From Micromonospora sp. WMMD1128 (lineage in GTDB: Bacteria; Actinomycetota; Actinomycetes; Mycobacteriales; Micromonosporaceae): a DNA stretch of 64,000 nucleotides. The translations under genes and the position numbers were made by a program. Positions within the stretch are counted from its first letter, which is position 1; the number at the start of each line of letters is the position of its first letter. The notes under the pieces were generated by a model that ran no database searches, was not told the origin of the DNA, and worked only from the letters and a program-made list of their open reading frames with translations. Location of the stretch: contig NZ_CP114902.1 of assembly GCF_027497235.1 (NCBI RefSeq), forward strand, positions 186,001-250,000. Direction: 5' to 3'. This document shows positions 53,606-62,160 of this stretch, one piece after another.

Positions 53606-56059
53606 TTATGCCCCATTTCGGGCTGCCTGCACCGCCGCGTACGCATCGACCAGGCCCGCGCCGACCGTGTCCCGGGTGCCGCCGCACGTCCCGCCGGCCG
53701 GCACCGTGGCCGGGGTGGCGGTCTCGGTGAGGATCCGCCGGGTCCGGTCCAGGTCCCCGATCAGCGCCGGGTTCGCCGACCACATCAGCGCCACCACACC
53801 CGCCACCTGCGGCGTCGCCATCGAGGTGCCGTCGAGGGTGGCGTACCCACCGCCGGGGAACGCCGACGGCACGGCCGCGCCGGGCGCCACCAGGTCGGGT
53901 TTCGCGACGCCCCCGGTCGGGCCCCGGCTGGAGAACTCGGTGAGCCGGCGGGAACGGTCGACCGCGCCGACCGTGAGCACGTCCGGGTACGGCGCCGGCG
54001 GGTCGTTGAGCGAACCGCAGGACGGGCCCTCGTTGCCGGCGGCGGCCACCACCAGGATGCCGGCGGCGGCGAGCGCGGCGGTCGCCGGACGCAGCGCACC
54101 CGCGTCGCACCCCTCCAGCGGCGGGCAGCCCCACGAGTTGGTGAGCACGTCCGGCGCGCGTTGCGGCCGACCGTCGGTGAACGGGTCACCGCCGGGCGGG
54201 AACGGGGCCAGCATGAACTGGAGGCAGTCGAGATAGCGGGCCGGGTTACCGAGGTTGCGGTCCAGGTTGACGCAGCCGACCCAGCTCGCTCCCGGGGCCA
54301 CCCCGATCCCGCCGCGCCCCACCGCGCTGCCGAGCGTGTGGGTGCCGTGGCCGCCCCGGTCGGCCGGCGCGCGGCGGTGCTCCCACGGGTCGTACCAGGA
54401 GTCGTCGCCGCCCCGGAAACCGGCGGCAAGCGCCGGGTGCCCCCCGTCCACGCCGGAGTCCGAGCTGCCCACCACCACGCCGGCGCCGGTGACGCCCAGC
54501 TCCGACCAGACCCGGTCCGCGCCGATCAGCGACACGTTCCAGGTCGGGCCGGTCGGCGCCGGAGTGTCGCCGCGGGCCGGCGGCGCCGCCGCGGGCAGCG
54601 GGCGCGGACGCTGGTCCACGAGGACCCGGGCCACCTCGGGGCGGCCGGAGAGCCAGGCCCGCACCGCCGGGCCGCCGTCCGTCTCGATCGCGTTGACCAG
54701 GTAGTAGGGCGTCGGGTCGAGACGCAACCGGGTCAGCGTGCGGCGCAGGTCGCCCTGGGTGCGCTCGGCGGTCGCCACCAACCGCCGGTAGACCTCGGCG
54801 GCCCGGGCGTCCCGACCGGCCCGACCGGGCCCGCCGGCCGGGAGGCCGCTCAGGTCGGCCTGCTCGCGCAGCACCACGAACAGCCGTTCGCCGTACAGCC
54901 CCGGCTGGCCGGGCACCACGTACACCACCGCCACGGCGGCCAGCAGGGCCCCGGCGGCCAGCCCGGCCACGCCCCGCCGGGGAGCGCGGGCGTGGGGGCG
55001 GGCGAGCAGCACGCCGTACCCGACGGCGAGCAGGACCGCGACGGCGAACGCGGCGCCGGTGCCGACCGCGACCCAGAACGGCACGTCGCGGCCGGTGGCC
55101 AACAGCAGGCTGATCTCCTCCGGGTCGGTGAACGCCAGCGGACCGGCCAACGCCAGGCCGACCAGCCAGCGCACCGGGGCCGGCCCGGCCGACCGGCCGG
55201 CGTGCCGGGCCGCGGCCTCCAGCGCGCCGAGCACGAAGCCGAGCGGCGGCAGCAGGACCAGGCCCGGCAACTGGGCGCCGGACTGCCCGGCGCCGGCTGC
55301 CAGCAGCGCCAGCGTCACCCCGGCGACCAGGCCGCCGACGAGCACCAGCCGGGCCGGCCGGACCGTGGTCCCACCGGCGAGCCCGGCCCAGAACCGGGGG
55401 CCGAGCAGCACCCCCGCCAGCACGCCGAGCGCGGCGGCGGCCAGCGCGGCGAGCAGCGTCTCCAACGCCCCACCCAGCGCGCCCACCCAGGTCCAGGGCA
55501 GCAGCGCGGCCAGCCCGGCGGCGATCGCCAGCAGCGCCACCGCGCCGGGCCGCCGGCCGCCGCGGGTCTCACCCTCCGCATCCGAACCCGGGGGTACGCC
55601 GGGCGGCGCGTCCGGCGGGACCGGCCGGCGGCGGGCGAGCCGGTCGACGGCGAGCGCGAGCAGCACGGCGGTGACCGCCAGCGCGGCCAGGTACGCCTCG
55701 TGGTGCACCGGCGGCAGCGTCCGCAGCAGCGTCGCCGCGCCGAGCGCGACCGCGCCGCCGGTCCACGCCCGCCCGGCCGCCCGCACCGCCGGGGAGCGGG
55801 GGGCCAGCGCCAGCGCCAGCGCGGGCCCGCCGACGAGCAGCATGGTGACCACGGCCACCACCGGCCAGGTCGCCACCGCCCGGTCCATCCCGAGGACCAG
55901 CAGCACCTGGTCGACAAGCCAGCCGGTGACCTGGCCGGGCACGGTGACGAGCACCGCCCAGACGCCGGTCGCCACCGCCGCCACGACCGGCCACGGCCCG
56001 GCCTCGCGCGGCGGTGGCGGGGGTACGGGAACAGCGGGCGGGCCGGTCAGCATGGTCAT
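53606..56059 (-). CDS. Subtilisin-like (S8) peptidase fused to a polytopic membrane domain
   Basis: An 817-residue protein. Residues 1 to about 410 hold around eleven hydrophobic segments (for example PVVAAVATGVWAVLVTVPGQVTGWLV, WPVVAVVTMLLVGGPALALAL, AVALLAIAAGLAALLPW). A linker of about 110 residues resembles a peptidase prodomain or stalk. The S8 domain follows: catalytic D534 in VVVGSSDSGVDGGHP, H571 in GGHGTHTLG, oxyanion N in AAAGNEGPS and S746 in GTSMATPQVAG. The catalytic domain should lie outside the cell. Start is ATG 56059 (GTG 56062 possible); no clear ribosome-binding site. Divergent from glpD. Confidence 0.88.
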   Translation of the reverse strand: MTMLTGPPAVPVPPPPPREAGPWPVVAAVATGVWAVLVTVPGQVTGWLVDQVLLVLGMDRAVATWPVVAVVTMLLVGGPALALALAPRSPAVRAAGRAWTGGAVALGAATLLRTLPPVHHEAYLAALAVTAVLLALAVDRLARRRPVPPDAPPGVPPGSDAEGETRGGRRPGAVALLAIAAGLAALLPWTWVGALGGALETLLAALAAAALGVLAGVLLGPRFWAGLAGGTTVRPARLVLVGGLVAGVTLALLAAGAGQSGAQLPGLVLLPPLGFVLGALEAAARHAGRSAGPAPVRWLVGLALAGPLAFTDPEEISLLLATGRDVPFWVAVGTGAAFAVAVLLAVGYGVLLARPHARAPRRGVAGLAAGALLAAVAVVYVVPGQPGLYGERLFVVLREQADLSGLPAGGPGRAGRDARAAEVYRRLVATAERTQGDLRRTLTRLRLDPTPYYLVNAIETDGGPAVRAWLSGRPEVARVLVDQRPRPLPAAAPPARGDTPAPTGPTWNVSLIGADRVWSELGVTGAGVVVGSSDSGVDGGHPALAAGFRGGDDSWYDPWEHRRAPADRGGHGTHTLGSAVGRGGIGVAPGASWVGCVNLDRNLGNPARYLDCLQFMLAPFPPGGDPFTDGRPQRAPDVLTNSWGCPPLEGCDAGALRPATAALAAAGILVVAAAGNEGPSCGSLNDPPAPYPDVLTVGAVDRSRRLTEFSSRGPTGGVAKPDLVAPGAAVPSAFPGGGYATLDGTSMATPQVAGVVALMWSANPALIGDLDRTRRILTETATPATVPAGGTCGGTRDTVGAGLVDAYAAVQAARNGA

Positions 56060-56112
56060 CACGGTACGGCCGGGACGTGTCGTCGTGGCGGGGGGACGGC
56101 TACCGTGGACGG

Positions 56113-57948
56113 GTGCGTGACCCCAACGTCTCCCGATCCGTGGCCGGACAGCTCTCCGCCGAGCGCCGCGCCGACGACCTGCGCCGGCTGCGCGCCGAGC
56201 GGTTCGACGTGCTGATCATCGGCGGTGGGGTGACCGGGGCGGGCGCCGCGCTCGACGCCGCGTCCCGAGGGCTGAAGGTCGCCCTGGTGGAGGCGCGCGA
56301 CTACGCCGCCGGCACCTCCAGCCGATCCAGCAAGCTGATCCACGGTGGCCTGCGCTACCTGGAGCAGTTGGAGTTCCACCTGGTGCACGAGGCGCTCACC
56401 GAACGCGGCCTGCTCGCCACCCGGCTCGCACCGCACCTGGTCCGCCCGGTGCCGATCCTGGTGCCGCTGCCCACCTCCGGCGGCGTCCGCGACCTGCCCC
56501 GACGTGTCCTCCGCCGCTCCTACTACGGCCTCGGCGTGGCCGCGTACGACGCGTTCGCCGGGGTGTTCGGCGGCGGGCGCGGCATGCCGATGCACCGGCA
56601 CCTGACCCGCGAGGGCGCGCGCCGGATCTTCCCCAGCCTGCGGCCGGACGCGCTGGCCGGGGCGATCCGCTACTACGACGGCCAGGTCGACGACGCCCGC
56701 CTGGTGGTGACGCTGGCCCGCACGGCGGCCAGCCTCGGTGCGACAGTGGTCAACAGCGCCCGGGCGGTCGGTCTGATCCGCCAGGCCCGCGAGGTGACCG
56801 GCGTGCGGGTGCGCGACCTGGAGGCGCCGGCCGGCTCGCCGGATGCCGAGTTCGAGGTACGCGCGCGTACCGTGATCGCCGCGACCGGGGTGTGGAGCGA
56901 CGACATGTCGCGGATGCTCAACGACGTCGGGCTGCGCCCCGGCCTGCGGGTGCGGGCCTCGAAGGGCGTGCACCTCGTGGTCCCCCGGTCGGCGATCGTC
57001 GGCGAGACCGGGCTGATCCTGCGCACCCCGACGAGCGTGCTCTTCGTCATCCCGTGGGGCGGCCACTGGATCATCGGCACCACGGACACCGACTGGCAGC
57101 TCGACCGTTCCCACCCGGCCGCCACCGCGCGCGACATCGACTACCTGTTGGAGCAGGTCAACCTCGTGCTGGACCGGCCGCTCACCACCGCCGACATCGA
57201 GGGCGTCTACGCCGGGCTGCGCCCGCTGCTCTCCGGCGAGGCGGACTCCACCTCCAAGCTCTCCCGGGAGCACGCCGTGGTCGAGCCGATGCTCGGCCTG
57301 CTGCTGGTGGCCGGCGGGAAGTACACGACGTACCGGGTGATGGCCTCCGACGTGGTCGACCACGCGGTGCACCGCCTCGGCCGGACCCGCCCGTCGCGCA
57401 CCGCCGACCTGCCGCTGCTCGGCGCGGACGGCTACGCCGCGATGTGGCGGGACCGGGCTGACCTGGCCCGCCGGCACGGGGTGCCGGTCGGGGTGGTCGA
57501 GCACCTGCTGGAGCGCTACGGCAGCCTCACCCTCGACGTGCTCGCCCTGGTCGACGCGGACCCGCTACTCGGCTCGCCGCTGGCCGGCGCGCCGGAATAC
57601 CTCGCCGCGGAGGTGACGTACGCGGCCCGGGCCGAAGGCGCGTTGCACGTCGAGGACGTGCTCACCCGGCGTACCCGGATCTCCATCGAGACCAGCCACC
57701 GCGGCCTGGAGTCGGCGGAGCACGCCGCGGAGCTGATGGGCGCGGTGCTCGGCTGGGACGCCGCGACCCGGGCCCGGGAGGTGGCCCACTACCGGGCGCG
57801 GGTGGAGGCCGAGCGGGAGTCGCAGCTCATGCCGGACGACATCGCGGCCGACGCGGCGCGCCTCGGCGCGCCCGACGTGCGCGGCTTCGCCGCCGACCGG
57901 GCAGCTCACCCCGCTGAGCAAACTGGAGCCGCACCGACTGGTCAGTAG
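56113..57948 (+). CDS. glpD: Glycerol-3-phosphate dehydrogenase, FAD-dependent
   Basis: Membrane-associated flavoenzyme that oxidises glycerol-3-phosphate to dihydroxyacetone phosphate and feeds electrons to quinone. The FAD site FDVLIIGGGVTGAGAALDAASRGLKVALVEA is near residue 30. SSRSSKLIHGGLRYLEQLEF is the second family signature, and VIPWGGHWIIGTTDTDW with GVYAGLRPLL and VAGGKYTTYRVMA form the substrate and C-terminal FAD contacts. The DAO_C domain makes up the last 130 residues. Length 611. The GTG at 56113 begins the conserved region. Confidence 0.92.
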   Translation: MRDPNVSRSVAGQLSAERRADDLRRLRAERFDVLIIGGGVTGAGAALDAASRGLKVALVEARDYAAGTSSRSSKLIHGGLRYLEQLEFHLVHEALTERGLLATRLAPHLVRPVPILVPLPTSGGVRDLPRRVLRRSYYGLGVAAYDAFAGVFGGGRGMPMHRHLTREGARRIFPSLRPDALAGAIRYYDGQVDDARLVVTLARTAASLGATVVNSARAVGLIRQAREVTGVRVRDLEAPAGSPDAEFEVRARTVIAATGVWSDDMSRMLNDVGLRPGLRVRASKGVHLVVPRSAIVGETGLILRTPTSVLFVIPWGGHWIIGTTDTDWQLDRSHPAATARDIDYLLEQVNLVLDRPLTTADIEGVYAGLRPLLSGEADSTSKLSREHAVVEPMLGLLLVAGGKYTTYRVMASDVVDHAVHRLGRTRPSRTADLPLLGADGYAAMWRDRADLARRHGVPVGVVEHLLERYGSLTLDVLALVDADPLLGSPLAGAPEYLAAEVTYAARAEGALHVEDVLTRRTRISIETSHRGLESAEHAAELMGAVLGWDAATRAREVAHYRARVEAERESQLMPDDIAADAARLGAPDVRGFAADRAAHPAEQTGAAPTGQ

Positions 57949-57986
57949 GGTAGTGCGCCCTACCTACGGAAGTGTAGGTTTCCCGC

Positions 57987-58496
57987 GTGGTTCGCCCATC
58001 CTGGACGCGCGTCTCCGCCCTGTCCGTCGGCGTGCTGCTGGTGACCGTCCTGACCGGCTGCTCGCTTTTCGACCGGCCGGGGAGCGCCAGCTACCCCGAT
58101 CAGCAGGGTTCGGCCACACCGACACCGGTCGGTAGGCGTGTCAGCCTGGTGCAGCGGCTCGGCGGTGACGGCCCGGTCCGCACGCTCGACGTGGAGCCGA
58201 CCGGGCGGTGGCAGTGCCGCGACTGCGCCGGCGACGGAGTCGACGCGACAGGCGCGTTGAACCCCGAGCAGACGTCCCGGTTGCAGAAGATGCTCGACGA
58301 CCCGGCGCTGGCCGGGGAGACCGACGAGGTCCGGCGTTACCGGCAGCTCTGCATCGGCGCGCTGACCTCGACGCTGCTCATCCCGCCGGGGCTGACCATC
58401 ACCATTCAGGACTGTCCCGGTGAGCCGGAGCCGCCGGTGGCGTACGAGGTGCTGCTGCTGCTCACCCAGGCCACGCCGGCGCAGGACAAGGGCTGA
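57987..58496 (+). CDS. Secreted lipoprotein (paralogue of the gene at 6763)
   Basis: A 169-residue product with signal peptide and lipobox LTGC (about residues 22-25). The mature region follows the same order as the lipoprotein at 6763-7224: VSLVQRLGGDGPVRTLDVEPTGRW, GALNPEQTSRLQKMLDDPALAGE, a lone cysteine, LTITIQDCPG and EVLLLLTQAT. It additionally has a CxxC pair (QCRDCAG). Function unknown; should sit outside the membrane. An inverted repeat GTAGGG-N7-CCCTAC lies at 57945-57963 before the start. Confidence 0.75.
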   Translation: MVRPSWTRVSALSVGVLLVTVLTGCSLFDRPGSASYPDQQGSATPTPVGRRVSLVQRLGGDGPVRTLDVEPTGRWQCRDCAGDGVDATGALNPEQTSRLQKMLDDPALAGETDEVRRYRQLCIGALTSTLLIPPGLTITIQDCPGEPEPPVAYEVLLLLTQATPAQDKG

Positions 58497-58497
58497 G

Positions 58498-59898
58498 TCA
58501 GACCACCTTGCCGGGGTTGAGCAGCCCGGCCGGGTCCAGCGCCGCCTTGATCGCCTGGTGCACCCGGACACCCACCGGGCCGATCTCCCGGGCCAGCCAG
58601 TCCCGCTTGAGCAGCCCGACGCCGTGTTCCCCGGTGCACGTGCCGCCCAACTCCAGGCCGAGCCGCATGATCTCGTCGAAGGCCCGCCGGCCGCGGTCCA
58701 CGCTCGCCGGGTCGGCCCGGTCGACCACGATGTTGGGGTGCATGTTGCCGTCGCCGGCGTGCCCGACCACGCCGATCGGCACGTCGCACTCCGCGGCGAT
58801 CCGGGCCACCCCGTCCAGCAGCTCGGCCAGCCGGCCGCGCGGCACCGCCACGTCGTCGATGACCAGGCCGCCGTTACCGCCCGGGGCGGCAACCGCGGCG
58901 AACCGTTCCATCGCGGGGTGGGCCAGCCGCCGGGCCTGGAGCAGGGCGGCGGCCTCGGTCGCGTCGGTGGCCACGTAGACCTCGTCGGCGCCGGCCGCGC
59001 GGCACACCTCGGCGATCCGGTCCAGGTCGCCGGCCGCCCGGTCGCCGGTGTCCACGGCCGCCAGCAGCAGCGCCTCCGCGTCGGTGCGCAACCCCATCGG
59101 CCGGTACGCCTCGATGGCCCGCAGGTGGGTCCGGTCCAGCAGCTCCAGCAGGCTCGGGGTGAGCCCCCGCTCGGCGATCCCGGCCACCGCGCCGCCGGCC
59201 GCCGCCGTGGTCGGGAAGACCGCCACCAGGGTCAGCGACGCCTCGGGCGCCGGGCGCAGCGCCACGGTCACCTCGGTGATCACACCGAGCGTGCCCTCCG
59301 AGCCGACGAAGAGCCGGGTCAGGTCGTACCCGGCGACGCCCTTGGCGGTACGCCGGCCGGTGCGCAGCACCTCGCCGGAGGCGAGCACCACCTCCAGGCC
59401 GAGCACGTACTCGCCGGTCACGCCGTACTTCACGCAGCACATGCCGCCGGCGTTGGTGGCCACGTTGCCGCCGACCGTGGACGACTCCCACGAGCCGGGG
59501 TCCGGCGGATACCACAACCCGTGCTCCCGCAAGGCTCCGGCCAGCGTCGCGTTGACCACGCCTGGCTGCACCACGGCGATGCGACCGACCGGGTCGACCT
59601 CGCGGATCCGGTCCATCGCCACGGTGCTCAGCACCATCGCGCCGGCCACCGCGTTCGCCGCGCCGGCCAGCCCGGTCCGCGCGCCCTGCGGCACCACTGG
59701 TACGCCGTGCCGGCCGGCCGCGCGCACCGCCGCCACCACCTGCCCGGTGTCGCGGGGGCGGACCACCACAAGCGGGGTGCCCGAGGCGCAGAGGTCGGCC
59801 TCGTCCCGCTCGTGGACGGCCAGCAGGTCCGGATCGGTGAGCACGGCGGGCCCGCCGAGCGCGGCCCGTAGTTCGTCGAGGAGGGGATGGGCGACCAT
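58498..59898 (-). CDS. FAD-linked oxidase, GlcD (glycolate/lactate oxidase) type
   Basis: A 466-residue flavoprotein of the VAO/GlcD family. PLVVVRPRDTGQVVAAVRAAGRHGVPVVPQGARTGLAGAANAV is the PP-loop FAD domain, and STVGGNVATNAGGMCCVKYGVTGEYVLGLEVVLASGEVLRTG the conserved isoalloxazine region. The C-terminal half ends HAGDGNMHPNIVVD and GGTCTGEHGVGLLKRDWL, with the substrate-binding histidines of D-2-hydroxyacid oxidases. It lacks partner GlcE/GlcF genes here. It converges on the lipoprotein gene with 1 bp between stops. Confidence 0.88.
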   Translation of the reverse strand: MVAHPLLDELRAALGGPAVLTDPDLLAVHERDEADLCASGTPLVVVRPRDTGQVVAAVRAAGRHGVPVVPQGARTGLAGAANAVAGAMVLSTVAMDRIREVDPVGRIAVVQPGVVNATLAGALREHGLWYPPDPGSWESSTVGGNVATNAGGMCCVKYGVTGEYVLGLEVVLASGEVLRTGRRTAKGVAGYDLTRLFVGSEGTLGVITEVTVALRPAPEASLTLVAVFPTTAAAGGAVAGIAERGLTPSLLELLDRTHLRAIEAYRPMGLRTDAEALLLAAVDTGDRAAGDLDRIAEVCRAAGADEVYVATDATEAAALLQARRLAHPAMERFAAVAAPGGNGGLVIDDVAVPRGRLAELLDGVARIAAECDVPIGVVGHAGDGNMHPNIVVDRADPASVDRGRRAFDEIMRLGLELGGTCTGEHGVGLLKRDWLAREIGPVGVRVHQAIKAALDPAGLLNPGKVV

Positions 59899-59929
59899 GC
59901 CGGGAAGGCTACCGGCGTACCGTTGCGCC

Positions 59930-60262
59930 GTGCTCTACCTGGACCCGCCCGCGGTGCCCTGGCGCGGCCGGCTCTGGTCGCATCTGATCAGCGACGTCTC
60001 CTACGCCGAGCTGCACGCCTTCGCGGAGATGCTCGGCGCGCCCCGGCGCGGCTTCGACCGGGACCACTACGACCTGCCCGCCGAGCGGTTTCGGGCGGCG
60101 GTCTGGCTGGGCGCGACAGTGGTTCCCTCCCGGGAGATCGTCCGGCTGCTGCACGCCGGGGGCCTGCGCCGCCCGAAGCACCGTGTCTCAGGACAGCGCG
60201 GTCAGCTCCCGGCGCAGGTTGGCGCGGGCGGGCGCCTCCCAACGGGCGTGCGTCTCGGGTAG
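59930..60262 (+). CDS. DUF4031 protein
   Basis: The first 85 residues (LYLDPPAVPWRGRLWSHLISDVSYAELHAFAEMLGAPRRGFDRDHYDLPAERFRAAVWLGATVVPSREIVRLLHAGGLRRPK) are a complete DUF4031 domain, a small family of unknown function often encoded near HD hydrolases. The remaining 25 residues overlap the end of the convergent HD gene by 75 bp and look like read-through sequence, so the natural stop may have been lost. GTG start without a strong ribosome-binding site. Confidence 0.75.
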   Translation: MLYLDPPAVPWRGRLWSHLISDVSYAELHAFAEMLGAPRRGFDRDHYDLPAERFRAAVWLGATVVPSREIVRLLHAGGLRRPKHRVSGQRGQLPAQVGAGGRLPTGVRLG

Positions 60263-60823
60263 GCGGTAGAGCGCCGGCAGGGCGAGCAGGCGTCGCAGCA
60301 CGTCGGCCCGGCCGGCTCGGAAGTCCGGCTCCGGCACGTGGGCGTACTCGCGGCGGATCGCCGCGGCGTACCTGTCGTAGTCGGCCGGCGCGGCGGCCAG
60401 CACCGCCAGGTCGGCGTCGCAGAGCAGGGCCCCGTCCGGGTCGTCCGGCCCGACCGCGTGGTCGGCGGTGAGCAGCACCAGGCGGCGTACCCCGGCCACC
60501 GTCGCGGCCGGGACCCCGGCGGCGGTGAGCAACGCGCCGGCCAGGTCGGCGCTGGCCCGCTCGTTGGCGTCGCCACCCGCGCGCGGGTCGTAGACCGCGT
60601 CGTGACCCCACGCCGCCAGCCGGACCTGGTCGGGGTGGCGGGCCCGATCGGCGTACGCGTCGACCACGTCGAGCACCGCCCGCAGGTGCGCCACCGTGTG
60701 GTAGTGCCGGTGCGGCTCCCGCCAGCCGGCCAGCAGCCGCGCCCCGGCCCGATCCACGTCGGCCGGGTCGGTGGCCCCGGCCGCCCGTGCCGTCTCCCGC
60801 CACCGCGCCGTCAACTCGTCCAT
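60188..60823 (-). CDS. HD-domain metal-dependent phosphohydrolase
   Basis: A 211-residue predicted phosphohydrolase. Metal ligands: HYHTVAHLRAVLD, the HD pair in LAAWGHDAVYDPRAGGDANERASADLA and a later aspartate in LLCDADLAVL. Members of this branch (YfbR/Predicted HD) act on nucleotides or nucleotide-like substrates. The real substrate is unknown. It converges with DUF4031 and overlaps it by 75 bp. Confidence 0.82.
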   Translation of the reverse strand: MDELTARWRETARAAGATDPADVDRAGARLLAGWREPHRHYHTVAHLRAVLDVVDAYADRARHPDQVRLAAWGHDAVYDPRAGGDANERASADLAGALLTAAGVPAATVAGVRRLVLLTADHAVGPDDPDGALLCDADLAVLAAAPADYDRYAAAIRREYAHVPEPDFRAGRADVLRRLLALPALYRLPETHARWEAPARANLRRELTALS

Positions 60824-60883
60824 CCGGTGCAGTCTGCCCGTCGGAGCGAGGATTCACCGGGGGTGGGACGGGTAGTACCCGCC

Positions 60884-62125
60884 ATGGCCCGGGACCGACG
60901 ACTGCCGTTCCTGCGGCGTGTGACGTCGCGCGACGGGGGCGGTGACCTCGACGGGCCACGGATCGCCGCCGCGATGGACGAACTGCGGAGCAGGAGCAGG
61001 GCCACCCTGCACGACCGGATGCACCGGGTCCGGACCGCGTTCGGCCTGGCGTTGCAGGCCGGGCTCGCGGCCGGCTTGGCGTACCTGGTGGCGCACCGGC
61101 TGCTGGGCAATCCGCAACCGGTGTTCGCACCCATCTCCGCGGTGGGCACGCTGGCCGCCTCGGTGGGCCAACGGTTCCGGCGTACCGTCGAGCTGATCAT
61201 CGGGGTGGCGGTCGGCGTGCTCGTCGGCGACGTGTTGATCTACTTCCTCGGTACCGGCGCCTGGCAGCTCGCGCTGGTGGTGACCTCCGCGATCCTGCTG
61301 ACCATCTTCGCCGGCGGAAGCGTGGCCATCGTGATCCAGGCGGCGGCCACGGCGGTGCTGATCGTGACGCTCACCCCGTCCACCGACAACCTGGAGTTCC
61401 CGCGCTTCATCGACGCCCTCGTCGGCGGCAGCGTCGCGCTCGTGGTCACCGCCGTCCTGCTCCCGCTGAACCCGCTCCGGGTGATCAACCGGGCGGCCCG
61501 GCCGGCGCTGGACCTGCTCGCCGAGCAGCTCGACATGTGCGCCCAGGCGCTGCGCAACCGGGACCGGGACACCGCCCAGCGGGCGTTGTTCCGGCTCCGG
61601 GAGAACAAGGAGGAGTTGGCCGCGCTCAGCGAGGCGATCGAGGGCGCCAAGGAGACCATCACCATCTCACCGGCCCGCTGGCACCGGCGCAGCGAGCTGA
61701 CCCACTACGCGGAGGCGGCCGAGCCGATCGACCGGGCGATGCGCAACAGCGGCACGCTGATCCGCCGCTCGGTGACCATGATCGAGGACGAGGAGCCGAT
61801 CCCGGAGCCGATGCCGGACGCCGTCGCGCACCTCGCCGAGTCGGTACGCCTGCTCCGGCACGAGTTCGCCATGGGGGAGGAACCGCAGCGGGCGCGGGAG
61901 CACGCGCTGCGTGCGGTGAGCGAGGCCGGTCGGGCGTACACCCAGGGGGTGGGCTTCTCCGGCAGCGTGGTGATCGCCCAGGTGCGTACCGCCGCAAGCG
62001 ACCTGATGGTGGCCTCCGGCGTCGATCAGGAGGAGGCGAACCGCCTGGTCCGCCAGTCCTTCGGCGTCAACAACCAGAGCCCCGCCACCCCCACCCCGGC
62101 TCCCACCGCCCCACCCCCCGGCTGA
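60884..62125 (+). CDS. FUSC-family membrane protein (aromatic-acid exporter type)
   Basis: A 413-residue protein. After a basic N-terminus come about six helices between residues 45 and 205 (RTAFGLALQAGLAAGLAYLVAHRLLG, APISAVGTLAASVGQRFRRTVELIIGVAVGVLVGDVLIYFLG, LALVVTSAILLTIFAGGSVAIVIQAAATAVLIVTL). Such APISA and RxxE elements are typical of FUSC/ArAE proteins. A long helical cytoplasmic region follows, and a Pro-rich tail. Export of aromatic acids or similar compounds is known for relatives; the substrate here is unknown. Confidence 0.82.
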   Translation: MARDRRLPFLRRVTSRDGGGDLDGPRIAAAMDELRSRSRATLHDRMHRVRTAFGLALQAGLAAGLAYLVAHRLLGNPQPVFAPISAVGTLAASVGQRFRRTVELIIGVAVGVLVGDVLIYFLGTGAWQLALVVTSAILLTIFAGGSVAIVIQAAATAVLIVTLTPSTDNLEFPRFIDALVGGSVALVVTAVLLPLNPLRVINRAARPALDLLAEQLDMCAQALRNRDRDTAQRALFRLRENKEELAALSEAIEGAKETITISPARWHRRSELTHYAEAAEPIDRAMRNSGTLIRRSVTMIEDEEPIPEPMPDAVAHLAESVRLLRHEFAMGEEPQRAREHALRAVSEAGRAYTQGVGFSGSVVIAQVRTAASDLMVASGVDQEEANRLVRQSFGVNNQSPATPTPAPTAPPPG

Positions 62126-62132
62126 CTGTGTC

Positions 62133-62155
62133 CCCCTCCCGACGTTGGGGAGGGG
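62133..62155. terminator. Hairpin between convergent genes
   Basis: CCCCTCCC pairs with GGGAGGGG around a 7-nt loop, between the FUSC stop and the stop of the convergent aminotransferase. Confidence 0.6.
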
Positions 62156-62160
62156 AGCGG

